64,000 bases of DNA from JASDSY01 sp041441465 (GTDB lineage Bacteria > Muiribacteriota > UBA9980): NCBI GenBank assembly GCA_041441465.1, contig JASDSY010000010.1, forward strand, positions 398,263 through 462,262, written 5' to 3'. Both the position numbers and the translations under genes were made by a program. How positions within the stretch are numbered: position 1 is the stretch's first letter; every line of letters begins with the position of its first letter. Shown here piece after piece: positions 1 to 8,064 of the stretch. Below the pieces are notes generated by a model. It was not told the DNA's origin. It was given only the letters and a program-made list of their open reading frames with translations, and made no database searches.

Positions 1-139
1 TCAAATAAAAATAGGAATTTGCTTTAATTTATAACAGCCTTTTATTGCCGGAAAATATGCTCTGCCTTATATGCTTTAATGTCTTTATAGATGGCGAGAT
101 TCTGTTCGGGCTGAAATAATTTTAAAAAATAATTTTTTA

Positions 140-168
140 TTGAACTTTTTAATGTTTTTTTGGATAAT
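140..168 (+). promoter_or_regulatory. sigma70-like promoter of the first sigma operon
   Basis: TTGAAC (140-145), a 17-bp spacer and GATAAT (163-168). The expected transcription start lies at about 175-176, which is the start codon itself. The transcript may therefore be leaderless; no Shine-Dalgarno sequence is visible before the ATG. Confidence 0.5.
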
Positions 169-175
169 GTAAGAT

Positions 176-691
176 ATGAGAGAAGAAGCTAACAAACTAT
201 ATTTAAAATATACAAACGGTTCAATGGAAGCATTTAGTGATTTGGTGCGCTTAATTGCTCCTCGTTTTTACAGGCTGTTTCGCCATCTCGGAGCCGACGC
301 GGCCGATTCTGAAGACTACTGCCAGGAATTCTTTTTTACAATTTACCGCGCTGGAAAGACTTTTTCGAAAGACCGTGATTTTATGCCCTGGGCTTACGCC
401 ATTGCCAGAAACATTTTTTGGAAAGAACGTGAGCGATCAAGCAAATTAAAAATAATTCCGCTGGCCGAATGGGTCGCATCGCGAGAAAAATATTGTTACA
501 AGTATGAAATAAGCGATATATTGGCCAAATTACCGGAAGAAAAAAGAATCGTATTCGAGCTGAAACATTTCAGCGGCCTCAAATTCGACGAAATCGCCAA
601 AATATTGAAAATACCCGTCGGAACAGTCAAATCAAGAATGTTTTCCGCAGTAATGAATTTAAAGGAAATTATCTCAAGGAGCGGGATATGA
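176..691 (+). CDS. ECF-family RNA polymerase sigma factor
   Basis: A 171-aa protein with the two-domain build of sigma70 family group 4. The sigma2 region (about residues 15-85) contains an acidic SEDYCQEFFF stretch and a PWAYAIARN core-binding segment. The sigma4 helix-turn-helix (about 115-165) reads LKFDEIAKILKIPVGTVKSR. It should direct RNA polymerase to a small regulon. The last four bases overlap the start of the next gene (ATGA), so the two are translationally coupled, as sigma/anti-sigma pairs usually are. An in-frame ATG at 167 is followed at once by a stop, so 176 is the first usable start. The identity is clear from the motifs; the regulon is unknown. Confidence 0.93.
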   Translation: MREEANKLYLKYTNGSMEAFSDLVRLIAPRFYRLFRHLGADAADSEDYCQEFFFTIYRAGKTFSKDRDFMPWAYAIARNIFWKERERSSKLKIIPLAEWVASREKYCYKYEISDILAKLPEEKRIVFELKHFSGLKFDEIAKILKIPVGTVKSRMFSAVMNLKEIISRSGI

Positions 692-1182
692 AACATCCAA
701 CGGAAGAATTAATTATTTCTTATCTTTATAACGAGTTAAATGACTCTGAAATCGAAGAAATGGAAAAGCATATCGCAGTATGCCGCGAATGCGCCATAAA
801 AATCAAAGATATGAAAAAAACTATCTTTTCGTTAACTCAAATTAAAGAAACCACTTTGCCTGATTTTTTAGAAGACAGAATAGCTGATTCTTTAAAAAAC
901 TTAACTATCAATTCAGAAAATACTTTTGTCCAAAAAAATAAACCGGATTCGAGCAGCGAAATAATGACACCTGCAGAACTTGCTGAATTTCTTAAATTGC
1001 CGGTTAAAGCGATATATGAAATTCTTAACGACATTCCGCATTTATCGCTTGCAGGGCAGATAAGATTTCGCAAAAGCTCAATAGACAAATGGCTTGAATC
1101 ACGTGAAAAAAATATGCCATCAAAGAAATATATTCCGCAGGATTTTAACGATTCGGTTAAATTATGGAGAATCGTGGTATAA
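688..1182 (+). CDS. anti-sigma zinc-finger protein fused to an excisionase-type HTH
   Basis: A 164-aa protein. Residues 1-40 resemble a zinc-binding anti-sigma domain, with the HxxxCxxC signature in MEKHIAVCREC. The usual transmembrane segment is absent, so the protein should be cytoplasmic. Residues about 92-138 (TPAELAEFLKLPVKAIYEIL to the SSIDKWLESRE helix) match the excisionase/MerR-like HTH_17 family that binds DNA. It probably sequesters the upstream sigma factor; the second domain suggests that it also binds DNA or positions the sigma factor. Gene order and the ATGA overlap support the anti-sigma role. The domain combination is unusual and the function of the HTH is inferred. Confidence 0.75.
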   Translation: MKHPTEELIISYLYNELNDSEIEEMEKHIAVCRECAIKIKDMKKTIFSLTQIKETTLPDFLEDRIADSLKNLTINSENTFVQKNKPDSSSEIMTPAELAEFLKLPVKAIYEILNDIPHLSLAGQIRFRKSSIDKWLESREKNMPSKKYIPQDFNDSVKLWRIVV

Positions 1183-1205
1183 ATATTATTTTTAAGGAGG
1201 TCTCC

Positions 1206-2717
1206 ATGAATAAAAAAATTTTATCCGATTTTTTCATGCACTTCTCACAGTTATTAAGCTCCGGCAAGCCATTACTTGACGCTCTTATCGTATGCCGGAA
1301 AAAAAGCTACATGAAAAATTATCAAAGCTTCATGGATTATATAATCGAAAAAATTAAAACCGGCAATAGCCTTACCAGAATATTTTTAAATATAAATTTT
1401 CCTGAAGAATATATGGAATATTTCAGCGCCGGTGAACGCGACGGAATGCTTGACCGAACAATGGCAGAACTCTCCGCGTCACTTAGCTCAAGCGATTCTG
1501 ATTCTCAGGAAATTATTATAAATTTACCGAAAAATAATATAAAATCATCATCTAACGAAGGGTTATTAACTGAAAAAAACGAATATAACGAAGCTGTTAA
1601 TTTAGTTAATAAATGGATAAAGCAATGCATTTCCGAGCAAGCCAGCGATTTACATGTAATACCTGTCAAAGGCGGCGAAGCCGTCATAAAACATCGTATA
1701 AACGGACTCCTGCATGAAAAAGGCCGCATCGGAAAAGAAGAGTTAAATAAAGGTATCGCCCGCATAAAATTCATGGCCTGCCTTGACGTAGCTGAAAAAC
1801 GCATGCCGCAGGACGGCCGCATATTAATAAAAATAGACGGCAGCGAAGTGGATTTACGTGTTTCTGTCGTGCCGACAGTAGTCGGTGAAAAGTTAACCAT
1901 AAGATTTTTTCAAAAAAACGAAACAGTGATCGGACTCGATAAAATAAATTTAAATGAAATTGAATTAAAAACCGTTAAAGAAATGTTAAAAAAACCATAT
2001 GGATTGATTTTTATCACAGGCATAAGCGGCTCCGGCAAAACTACCACCTGCTATTCCGTATTAAACGATTATATTGAAAAAGGCTGTAATGTAGTTACGA
2101 TAGAACAGCCGGCAGAGTATCTTTTAAACGGCGCAACTCAAATCGCGATCGATGCTTCGGTAGGATTGACTTGCCTTGCCGCATTAAAATCAGCTATGAG
2201 AACAGATCCAGATGTTATTTTTTTAAGCGAGTTTTCGGACCCTGAAATTATAAATTACGCATTCAAGGCCGCTCAAACTGGCCATATAGTTATATGCCAG
2301 GCCGGTTATAAGACTATATTTGAATTAATCGACGCGCTATTAAAGATTAAAACTATCGATCATACCGCGTTAGCCAATATACTTAATGGTGCTATCGCGC
2401 AAATACTTTTGCGCCGGCTTTGCGATTGCAAGAAAAAATCAGATATAATTCCGACATTTTTGAAAAAAAGTAAAAACAATAAAACATGTGCGCCAGTCGG
2501 ATGTGATAAATGCCTGAATTCCGGTTATAAAGGTCGAATTCCAGTATATGATGCGCTGATTTTCAAACATAATTTAAAGGAAGCGATAGCCTCACGCGAT
2601 ATCAAAAAAATAAAAAAACTGCTTCCTGATTTACTTGAAAAAAAAGCCATTCAATTGATAAAAGACGGCATAACTTCATCGGAAGAAGTAAATAGAGTTT
2701 TAGGATTAACTATTTAA
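1206..2717 (+). CDS. GspF-like/GspE-like fusion, degenerate type II secretion or pilus ATPase
   Basis: The ATG at 1206 is preferred over the in-frame ATG at 1164 because AAGGAGG (1194-1200) lies just upstream. This gives 503 aa. Residues 1-75 resemble half of a GspF/PilC domain (LSSGKPLLDAL, then GNSL and EEYMEYFSAGERDGMLD). The rest is a GspE/PilB secretion ATPase: ASDLHVIP N2 domain, Walker A GISGSGKT (about residue 272) and a C-terminal Zn site (CDCKKK then CDKC). The Walker B/Asp and His boxes are eroded: the usual GEIRD reads SEFSD and the TLHTN histidine is missing. ATP hydrolysis may be weak or lost. It lies in the sigma/anti-sigma operon, so a regulatory or structural role is possible. 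Confidence 0.8.
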   Translation: MNKKILSDFFMHFSQLLSSGKPLLDALIVCRKKSYMKNYQSFMDYIIEKIKTGNSLTRIFLNINFPEEYMEYFSAGERDGMLDRTMAELSASLSSSDSDSQEIIINLPKNNIKSSSNEGLLTEKNEYNEAVNLVNKWIKQCISEQASDLHVIPVKGGEAVIKHRINGLLHEKGRIGKEELNKGIARIKFMACLDVAEKRMPQDGRILIKIDGSEVDLRVSVVPTVVGEKLTIRFFQKNETVIGLDKINLNEIELKTVKEMLKKPYGLIFITGISGSGKTTTCYSVLNDYIEKGCNVVTIEQPAEYLLNGATQIAIDASVGLTCLAALKSAMRTDPDVIFLSEFSDPEIINYAFKAAQTGHIVICQAGYKTIFELIDALLKIKTIDHTALANILNGAIAQILLRRLCDCKKKSDIIPTFLKKSKNNKTCAPVGCDKCLNSGYKGRIPVYDALIFKHNLKEAIASRDIKKIKKLLPDLLEKKAIQLIKDGITSSEEVNRVLGLTI

Positions 2718-2782
2718 AATTTATTTTTATTAAAACATAAAAATAATAGAACAATTATATAAAATTCAACTCCAATAGCACA

Positions 2783-2811
2783 TTGAAAATATCCACATGA
2801 TATTGTATAAT
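2783..2811 (+). promoter_or_regulatory. sigma70-like promoter upstream of the 2859 gene
   Basis: TTGAAA (2783-2788), a 17-bp spacer and TATAAT (2806-2811). It lies 47 bp before the ATG in the intergenic gap after the GspE-like gene. Confidence 0.65.
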
Positions 2812-2858
2812 TATTCATGTAAGTTCATTGTAAATATCATAATGCGGGATGGTTCAAT

Positions 2859-3929
2859 ATGGCAAAATATAAAGTGCTTATCCATGAAATTACCTATGAA
2901 AAATCTCAAAATTACCTGACGGAACTGAAAAGAGATTTCACGAGGTGCGGAACGCGGCTGAAAAGTATTCTCATAGGCCGCGAGCTGCGTGGAATTGCAA
3001 CCGAAGATTTTCTAGACCTACTTTTTCAGACAAAAATCCCGACGCTATACGCCGAAAGTCAGATCTGCGGCGACGGTTCAGATTGGAATGCGCCGGAACT
3101 TTCAATTCTCGGCGATATGAGCATAGCTGTGCCGGTAACAGTTTTCGATAACGGGAAACATTCGTTTCCTGAAATCCATAAAGAACCATTCGAGGCCACA
3201 TTAATTTATGTGCCTGGCGCGTTATTACGAAACGATTCAGGCCAAATCCCCGCTGACCGGCCGGAAATTATCAAAGACGATAATCTGCATTTCGAAGGCT
3301 ATTACTCGCTCTACGAAAGACGTCTTTTTCCGGCTTTTATGTACATTAACGATAAGGCTAAATCTTCTGGTCAAAAAGCGCTGGTAACGATTCCAGGGCT
3401 TGGATGCGGCCAGTTTGCGGGCGAATTCAGGGGCCAGCTCGGATACGAATTTAAAAATGTGCTGCTGCACTTTTTTACGAAATATGAACATCATTTTCCA
3501 AATATCGCATTGGTTTATTACGATCCTTACAACGAATGCGGCAACGAAGATTTCAAAATAAACGAAAACCTGTTTCTTGTAAGGCCATTTCTCAAAGGAA
3601 ACCAGAACAAGCCGCAGTTATGCAGGCCGGAAGCTTATTTAAAAAACTACATTCTAAATGAATATGAGTTTTTCAGCGTGGTAGCCTGGGACCATGTCTC
3701 ATGGCCGGGCAACGATTTTTACGAGGGGAACCGCGCAACGGACGACGGAGTAAAAGCCGCGGCAACTAATTCAATGGCAGTCCTGACCGGCATAGAAGGA
3801 AAATACAATCCCGATAAATTTATGTTTGAACCGCCAGATTGTTATAAAAACTGGAAAGACGTAATATATAAAAATAAAATTAAAATCCAGGTAAAAGAAA
3901 ACTTGATCGTGTATAAAAATATATTATGA
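2859..3929 (+). CDS. uncharacterised 356-aa protein with a GLGCGQFAG loop
   Basis: I do not recognise a named family with certainty. There is no signal peptide or membrane segment, so it should be cytosolic. A central glycine-rich loop (VTIPGLGCGQFAG) followed by a long helix recalls the phosphate-binding loop of macrodomain or PARG-like ADP-ribose binding folds. A conserved-looking C-terminal block contains WDHVSWPGNDF and ATDDGVKAAAT. If the resemblance is real, the protein would bind or cleave an ADP-ribose-type ligand. It is preceded by its own promoter and followed after 71 bp by the beta-helix gene. The macrodomain link is a weak inference from one motif. Confidence 0.6.
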   Translation: MAKYKVLIHEITYEKSQNYLTELKRDFTRCGTRLKSILIGRELRGIATEDFLDLLFQTKIPTLYAESQICGDGSDWNAPELSILGDMSIAVPVTVFDNGKHSFPEIHKEPFEATLIYVPGALLRNDSGQIPADRPEIIKDDNLHFEGYYSLYERRLFPAFMYINDKAKSSGQKALVTIPGLGCGQFAGEFRGQLGYEFKNVLLHFFTKYEHHFPNIALVYYDPYNECGNEDFKINENLFLVRPFLKGNQNKPQLCRPEAYLKNYILNEYEFFSVVAWDHVSWPGNDFYEGNRATDDGVKAAATNSMAVLTGIEGKYNPDKFMFEPPDCYKNWKDVIYKNKIKIQVKENLIVYKNIL

Positions 3930-4000
3930 GAAAATAATTCATAAATAATACAATTAATGATAACAAATAAAAAATAAATTAAGGATCATCAAAAACATTT

Positions 4001-5698
4001 ATGGTAACTCTCGATAAAACTATCGTAAAAAGCGGCGAAACCCTTAAAATCGACAGGCTCGACTATTGCCTGGCCGGCGATATAATCGTCGAAAACGGCG
4101 GGGTCCTGATATTCGAAAACACTTCGCTATGCTGGAACGAAAATTATGCAATAATAAGCGAAGGCCTTGTAATAGCAAGCAATGCTGCATTTCGCACCCA
4201 AGATTACTCGGCGGCTTCGGGCGGAATAATACTCATAGGAAACGGCGCGGCCGGTTCTGAATTCATTAACTGCAACTTCGATTATTCAGCCGGAATCAAA
4301 TCAGAAAAATACAGGGCCATGGTTTCAACTGACGCCTTGAACGGCCAAGAAACATACGGCGGTGCGGCCGCGGTCTTCGATGTAACCGGAGGCACGGTAA
4401 ATTTTTCTAAATGCGTGTTCAGAAATTGTCAGGCCTCAGCCGGCGGGGCGGTCTACATATCAAATTCCAGCGTAAGATTAGGAGGCGTAGTTTTCGAAAG
4501 CTGCGAAGGTTATAATTATAACGGCGGCGCGGTTTATGCCGAAAATTCCGACGATCTGAAATTAATCCACTGCAATTTTTTAAACTGCAAGGCATACGAG
4601 GGCGGAGGCGGATTGTATTCGTATTCAAACTCAATAATCACAGACTCGTGTATTTTCTCGGAATGCTCGGCCGGCGAGGGCGGAGGATTATACTTATCAA
4701 ATAGCCCGGAGAAAAAAATAGAATTCCAAAAATGCCAATTTTATAATTGCAAGAGTGAAAATGAAGGCGGGGCAATTTATTTAGATAAATGTCATAATAA
4801 TATACTTAAAGATATTCAATTTAACGACTGCACTGCCGGCACCTGCGGAGGCGGTATTTTCACTACCGCCGTGCCCAAACTCGAATCATGCAAATTTTCG
4901 GGCTGCTGCGCCAAATTTTCTGGAGGCGCAATTGAATTGGCTTATCCTGAAAATTCGGGTTATAAAAACAGCAGCACGTCAATTTTAAATGATAATAAAA
5001 ATGAGCATACAGCCGGTTTACAACTTTCCGATTCAGAATTCAATAGGTGCCAGCCCGATAACGTCCACGATAACCTTAACAAGAAATCAAATAAAGAAAA
5101 TTCACAGACGGATATTTACGGCGAACGGCAAATCCAACCCGGTCATTCGATAAATTACCCAAATGATAATATTAACCCGGCGCCGAATAATAAAGATAAA
5201 AATATGAACTGTAATTCAAAAAATAACCAGCCGGACACCGCTGAAGCTAATATATCTGCCGATATAATCCATCACAACAAAACTAAAAGTGATATAGGCA
5301 AATTAATTTATGAAAATTTTCTGCTGAAAAATAAAAAAAATACAATCGAACAATATCGTGATGTATTATTCATATCAATAATAATAATAGTTTCATTTTT
5401 TTTCACAATGTCCGCGCATTATATAGAATCGACATTTTATCCGCGCTGTCCTATGTTTTCCGCCGCGGGAATTGCAGCCTTTGCCGCCGGCATTTATCCC
5501 GGTTATAAAATAGCGTCTGAAATTCGAAAAAATATATTCATCTCGGTATTATGGGCATGCGCGGCAGTTTATTTTATGACCGATATAGACATACACGATA
5601 ATTATTCTATCCTGACCCTTGTTTATTCATCGATCGTAATATTCGGCGGATATCTAATAATGAAACTCATAAATAATCGTGCTGCCGAAAACAAATAG
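4001..5698 (+). CDS. right-handed beta-helix (pectin-lyase-fold) protein with C-terminal membrane segments
   Basis: A 565-aa protein. Residues about 20-320 are imperfect repeats with recurrent GGAVY, GGGLY, GGAIY and GGGIF turns and many NC/C pairs. This is the pattern of parallel beta-helices, and it recalls chlamydial polymorphic membrane protein repeats. A polar Asn/Lys-rich linker (about 330-430) follows, then four hydrophobic stretches between about 445 and 560 that look like transmembrane helices. There is no N-terminal signal peptide, so the helix domain may stay in the cytoplasm. An AAGGA lies 15 nt before the ATG, a rather long spacing. The fold is clear; the ligand and function are unknown. 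Confidence 0.75.
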   Translation: MVTLDKTIVKSGETLKIDRLDYCLAGDIIVENGGVLIFENTSLCWNENYAIISEGLVIASNAAFRTQDYSAASGGIILIGNGAAGSEFINCNFDYSAGIKSEKYRAMVSTDALNGQETYGGAAAVFDVTGGTVNFSKCVFRNCQASAGGAVYISNSSVRLGGVVFESCEGYNYNGGAVYAENSDDLKLIHCNFLNCKAYEGGGGLYSYSNSIITDSCIFSECSAGEGGGLYLSNSPEKKIEFQKCQFYNCKSENEGGAIYLDKCHNNILKDIQFNDCTAGTCGGGIFTTAVPKLESCKFSGCCAKFSGGAIELAYPENSGYKNSSTSILNDNKNEHTAGLQLSDSEFNRCQPDNVHDNLNKKSNKENSQTDIYGERQIQPGHSINYPNDNINPAPNNKDKNMNCNSKNNQPDTAEANISADIIHHNKTKSDIGKLIYENFLLKNKKNTIEQYRDVLFISIIIIVSFFFTMSAHYIESTFYPRCPMFSAAGIAAFAAGIYPGYKIASEIRKNIFISVLWACAAVYFMTDIDIHDNYSILTLVYSSIVIFGGYLIMKLINNRAAENK

Positions 5699-5734
5699 TT
5701 ATCAATTCACATTTTAAAGTATTTAATTAAAAAA

Positions 5735-5773
5735 AGCTGGAGCTGAAAGACTTATGTCCTTCCAGCTCCAGCT
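5735..5773 (-). terminator. Rho-independent terminator after the minus-strand pair ending at 5981
   Basis: A 10-bp stem (AGCTGGAGCT paired with its complement) with an imperfect inner stem. Read on the minus strand it is followed by a run of T (complement of the A-run at 5730-5735). Confidence 0.65.
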
Positions 5774-5839
5774 GTCAGTATATTTAATTATTTAAGTTTT
5801 GCACCTTAAAAGTGTCTGTAAATAAGATTTTTTTTAATT

Positions 5840-5953
5840 AATAAAATTTTATTTCTAATAATTAACCTTCAAATCAATCGTAAATATGTTAGTAAAAAAA
5901 TATGGTTTAATGTAATAATGCTGGTTTTGATATGCGAAACTTCAGTTAATTAC
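5840..5953 (+). repeat. dispersed intergenic repeat, copy A
   Basis: About 112 bp that recurs in inverted orientation at 14864-14975. The best 79 bp differ at about 11 positions (roughly 86 percent by hand alignment). The core contains ATGCGAAACTT (5932-5942), and GTTTTG/CGAAAC could form a 6-bp hairpin. The rest of the 5699-5980 gap holds only the terminator and AT-rich sequence. Confidence 0.7.
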
Positions 5954-5980
5954 TAAATTATGTAACTTAAAAACTTGCTA

Positions 5981-6781
5981 TTATTCCTGCGGCTGATTGC
6001 TGCCTGCGCCGCGGTTGCCGGGTTCCATGCCATTTTGATTCCGGCCCTGGTTCTGATTTGGATTCTGGTTTTTAGGGCCGCCATTCATGCCCGGATTAAT
6101 AACGCGCGGTTCCAGATAGAGAGAGTATTTCTCTCCGTTTATGGTAACGCTTCCCGATACCATTATCATCTTACGCTTGCCAGCTTCTTTTTCGACCGAA
6201 GCGATTTTTATATCGCCTATTATATCCGCCTTGCCTTCCGGCATTTTCATTTTGTCTGCCTGGCCCGGCGCAGGCGGTTCATTTGGCGTTTCAAAATACG
6301 CGCCTGAAACTTTCGCCGTGCAGGATTTGATTATCGCAGGCGGCTTTCTGCCTGAAGCTTTCGCCTGCTCAGGGAATAATTGCAGCGACGCTTCCTGCGT
6401 TTCAATATTCGCTTCAACTATAAAATAAGTTTGCTTTCCCACTTCAATAACGCCGGCCGGCTTTTTAATTTTCGCGTTTTTCTCGGCGTGAAAATTCGGA
6501 AAAATATTAACGCACGCTATTTCGAATTCATTTTCCGCTTTAACCGCGTGGCCTATATAAAGAAACAAAGGATGAACCGGCGGACGCTGCTGCCCGGTAA
6601 CGCCGTCACGCTGGCCTGGAACGCCCTGCTGCAAACCCTGCGCGCCGCCCTGTGAATTATTCTCCAACTGCGGCCCGCCTGCTTCTTCACCCGGCATTTG
6701 CGCGAGTAAATTTTCGGGACAACCAAATAATAAAAATGCCAGAATAAACGCAACCATTAATTTCAAGTTAAAATTTCTCAT
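5981..6781 (-). CDS. secreted low-complexity protein, possible lipoprotein
   Basis: A 266-aa protein with a hydrophobic N-terminal signal (residues about 6-20) that ends in FGC, a possible lipobox. Residues 28-68 and 235-266 are rich in Gly, Gln, Pro and Asn, as in flexible surface linkers. The middle (about 70-230) is a predicted beta-rich domain of no family I recognise. GGAGG lies upstream of the ATG. It follows the CHASE2 gene by 24 bp, so the two are probably one operon, and both products are exported. Function unknown. Confidence 0.7.
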   Translation of the reverse strand: MRNFNLKLMVAFILAFLLFGCPENLLAQMPGEEAGGPQLENNSQGGAQGLQQGVPGQRDGVTGQQRPPVHPLFLYIGHAVKAENEFEIACVNIFPNFHAEKNAKIKKPAGVIEVGKQTYFIVEANIETQEASLQLFPEQAKASGRKPPAIIKSCTAKVSGAYFETPNEPPAPGQADKMKMPEGKADIIGDIKIASVEKEAGKRKMIMVSGSVTINGEKYSLYLEPRVINPGMNGGPKNQNPNQNQGRNQNGMEPGNRGAGSNQPQE

Positions 6782-6805
6782 AATTTTCCTCCTTAATATT
6801 CATAA

Positions 6806-7834
6806 TTATTTCGAACGGTAAATTTCAAGAATGGCGTTAGCAATCAGATCGAGATTATAAACCGACTGATGGTTTTTGACATATACCTTCGCGTTTTTAG
6901 TCATATCACCTATTAATATTATTTTTTTCGAATATTCTTTAGCGAGCTTTGACGGATCTTTCGAGTCAAAAAATAATTTACTGCGTTCATAAACCTGGCT
7001 GAACGGTATATAATTAAAATTACATGTGTAATCCATGACAAATTTCTGGGATACTTTATATTTGCCAAATTTAAGGGCGTATTTCGAATTTTCCTTTTTA
7101 TCGTTCAGCATTAATTCATAATCTTCAATATTTTCGGCCGTCATGACAAGCGCGAGCGCTAGCGACGGAAATACTTCCTTATCGCGCAGCATGAAGCAAT
7201 GGAATCTTAATTCGCTAAATCCATGCATAACGTCGAAGTTTATAAAACCTTTTTTATTCGGCGTAACACCGAGCGCCTGATACGGCTTCACTATCTTAAA
7301 ATCATTGCCGGCCGTTTCCCAGTCTTTGTAAAGCCTGTTAGGGTCAAACTCGAGGTCCGCCGCCAGAACCATGCGCGGCGTTCTCTCGACGAATTCTATG
7401 AACTCACGCTCGTCAACGCCGGGCGTATCAAATAAAAACTCTATACCGACAGCAGCGGCACGCGAACGGCTGAAAAAGTCGCACACCCGATGAATCATGT
7501 GAACATCCGGAAACTTCTTCATCTTTTTTACGCATTCGTCAGTAACCGCGACAACGACTATCCTGTCCTGGAGATTATTCGTGTTACGCCAGTAATTCGG
7601 TGTATTTTCGGAGCCGGATATGCTTTTATCGACCGGGAATTCATCGTTGAATTCGCTGTCTGCCGGTTTGGAAGAAGTCCTGTTTTTCCTGATCTGCTCC
7701 AATTTTTGATTTAAAACATCAATATTTCCGGAGGCATTCGCCTGACCGTAAAAATCAGCAGAAAACAAACATAACATAAATATGACTAAACACAGCGGCA
7801 ATATTTTTTTATTTTTAAATTTAGCGGCAGGCAT
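6806..7834 (-). CDS. secreted stand-alone CHASE2-domain protein
   Basis: A 342-aa protein with a signal peptide or anchor (residues about 10-32). A domain matching CHASE2 extracellular sensors spans about 90-335. It has the opening strand RIVVVAVTDECV, the AAAVGIEFLFDTPGVDE motif, a PSLALALVM helix, KKIILIGDMT and a terminal NLDLIANAILEI. CHASE2 normally precedes three transmembrane helices and a cyclase, kinase or GGDEF output. Here the protein ends after the sensor, so it has no output domain and must act through a partner or as a structural protein. The 24-bp gap to the downstream secreted protein suggests that this may be the partner. Confidence 0.75.
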   Translation of the reverse strand: MPAAKFKNKKILPLCLVIFMLCLFSADFYGQANASGNIDVLNQKLEQIRKNRTSSKPADSEFNDEFPVDKSISGSENTPNYWRNTNNLQDRIVVVAVTDECVKKMKKFPDVHMIHRVCDFFSRSRAAAVGIEFLFDTPGVDEREFIEFVERTPRMVLAADLEFDPNRLYKDWETAGNDFKIVKPYQALGVTPNKKGFINFDVMHGFSELRFHCFMLRDKEVFPSLALALVMTAENIEDYELMLNDKKENSKYALKFGKYKVSQKFVMDYTCNFNYIPFSQVYERSKLFFDSKDPSKLAKEYSKKIILIGDMTKNAKVYVKNHQSVYNLDLIANAILEIYRSK

Positions 7835-7952
7835 CTTTTTATTTTCTCCGTTTCTAATTATTTAAAAAATATGAATATTAATTTTGTAATCATTAAAAAA
7901 TACTATTTAGAAGACATTTAACCCAAAAATCAACATAAATAGGTCAAAAAAT

Positions 7953-7986
7953 ATGGAAGGCAAAATTAATTTATTCGGCCTTCCAT
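7953..7986 (-). terminator. Rho-independent terminator after the helicase gene
   Basis: ATGGAAGGC pairs with GCCTTCCAT. Read on the minus strand, a run of six T follows (complement of 7946-7951). It separates the helicase from the downstream CHASE2 gene. Confidence 0.75.
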
Positions 7987-8064
7987 TCATTTTTCCATGT
8001 AATTATTTAATATAAAAATCAAATGCGACCTGCATATATAAAATTATTTCACGGTTAATAAATT

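Noticed and set aside
5975..6307. 110-aa hydrophobic open frame on the plus strand
   Set aside because: It is antisense to the secreted Gln-rich protein, which has a signal peptide and a strong SD.
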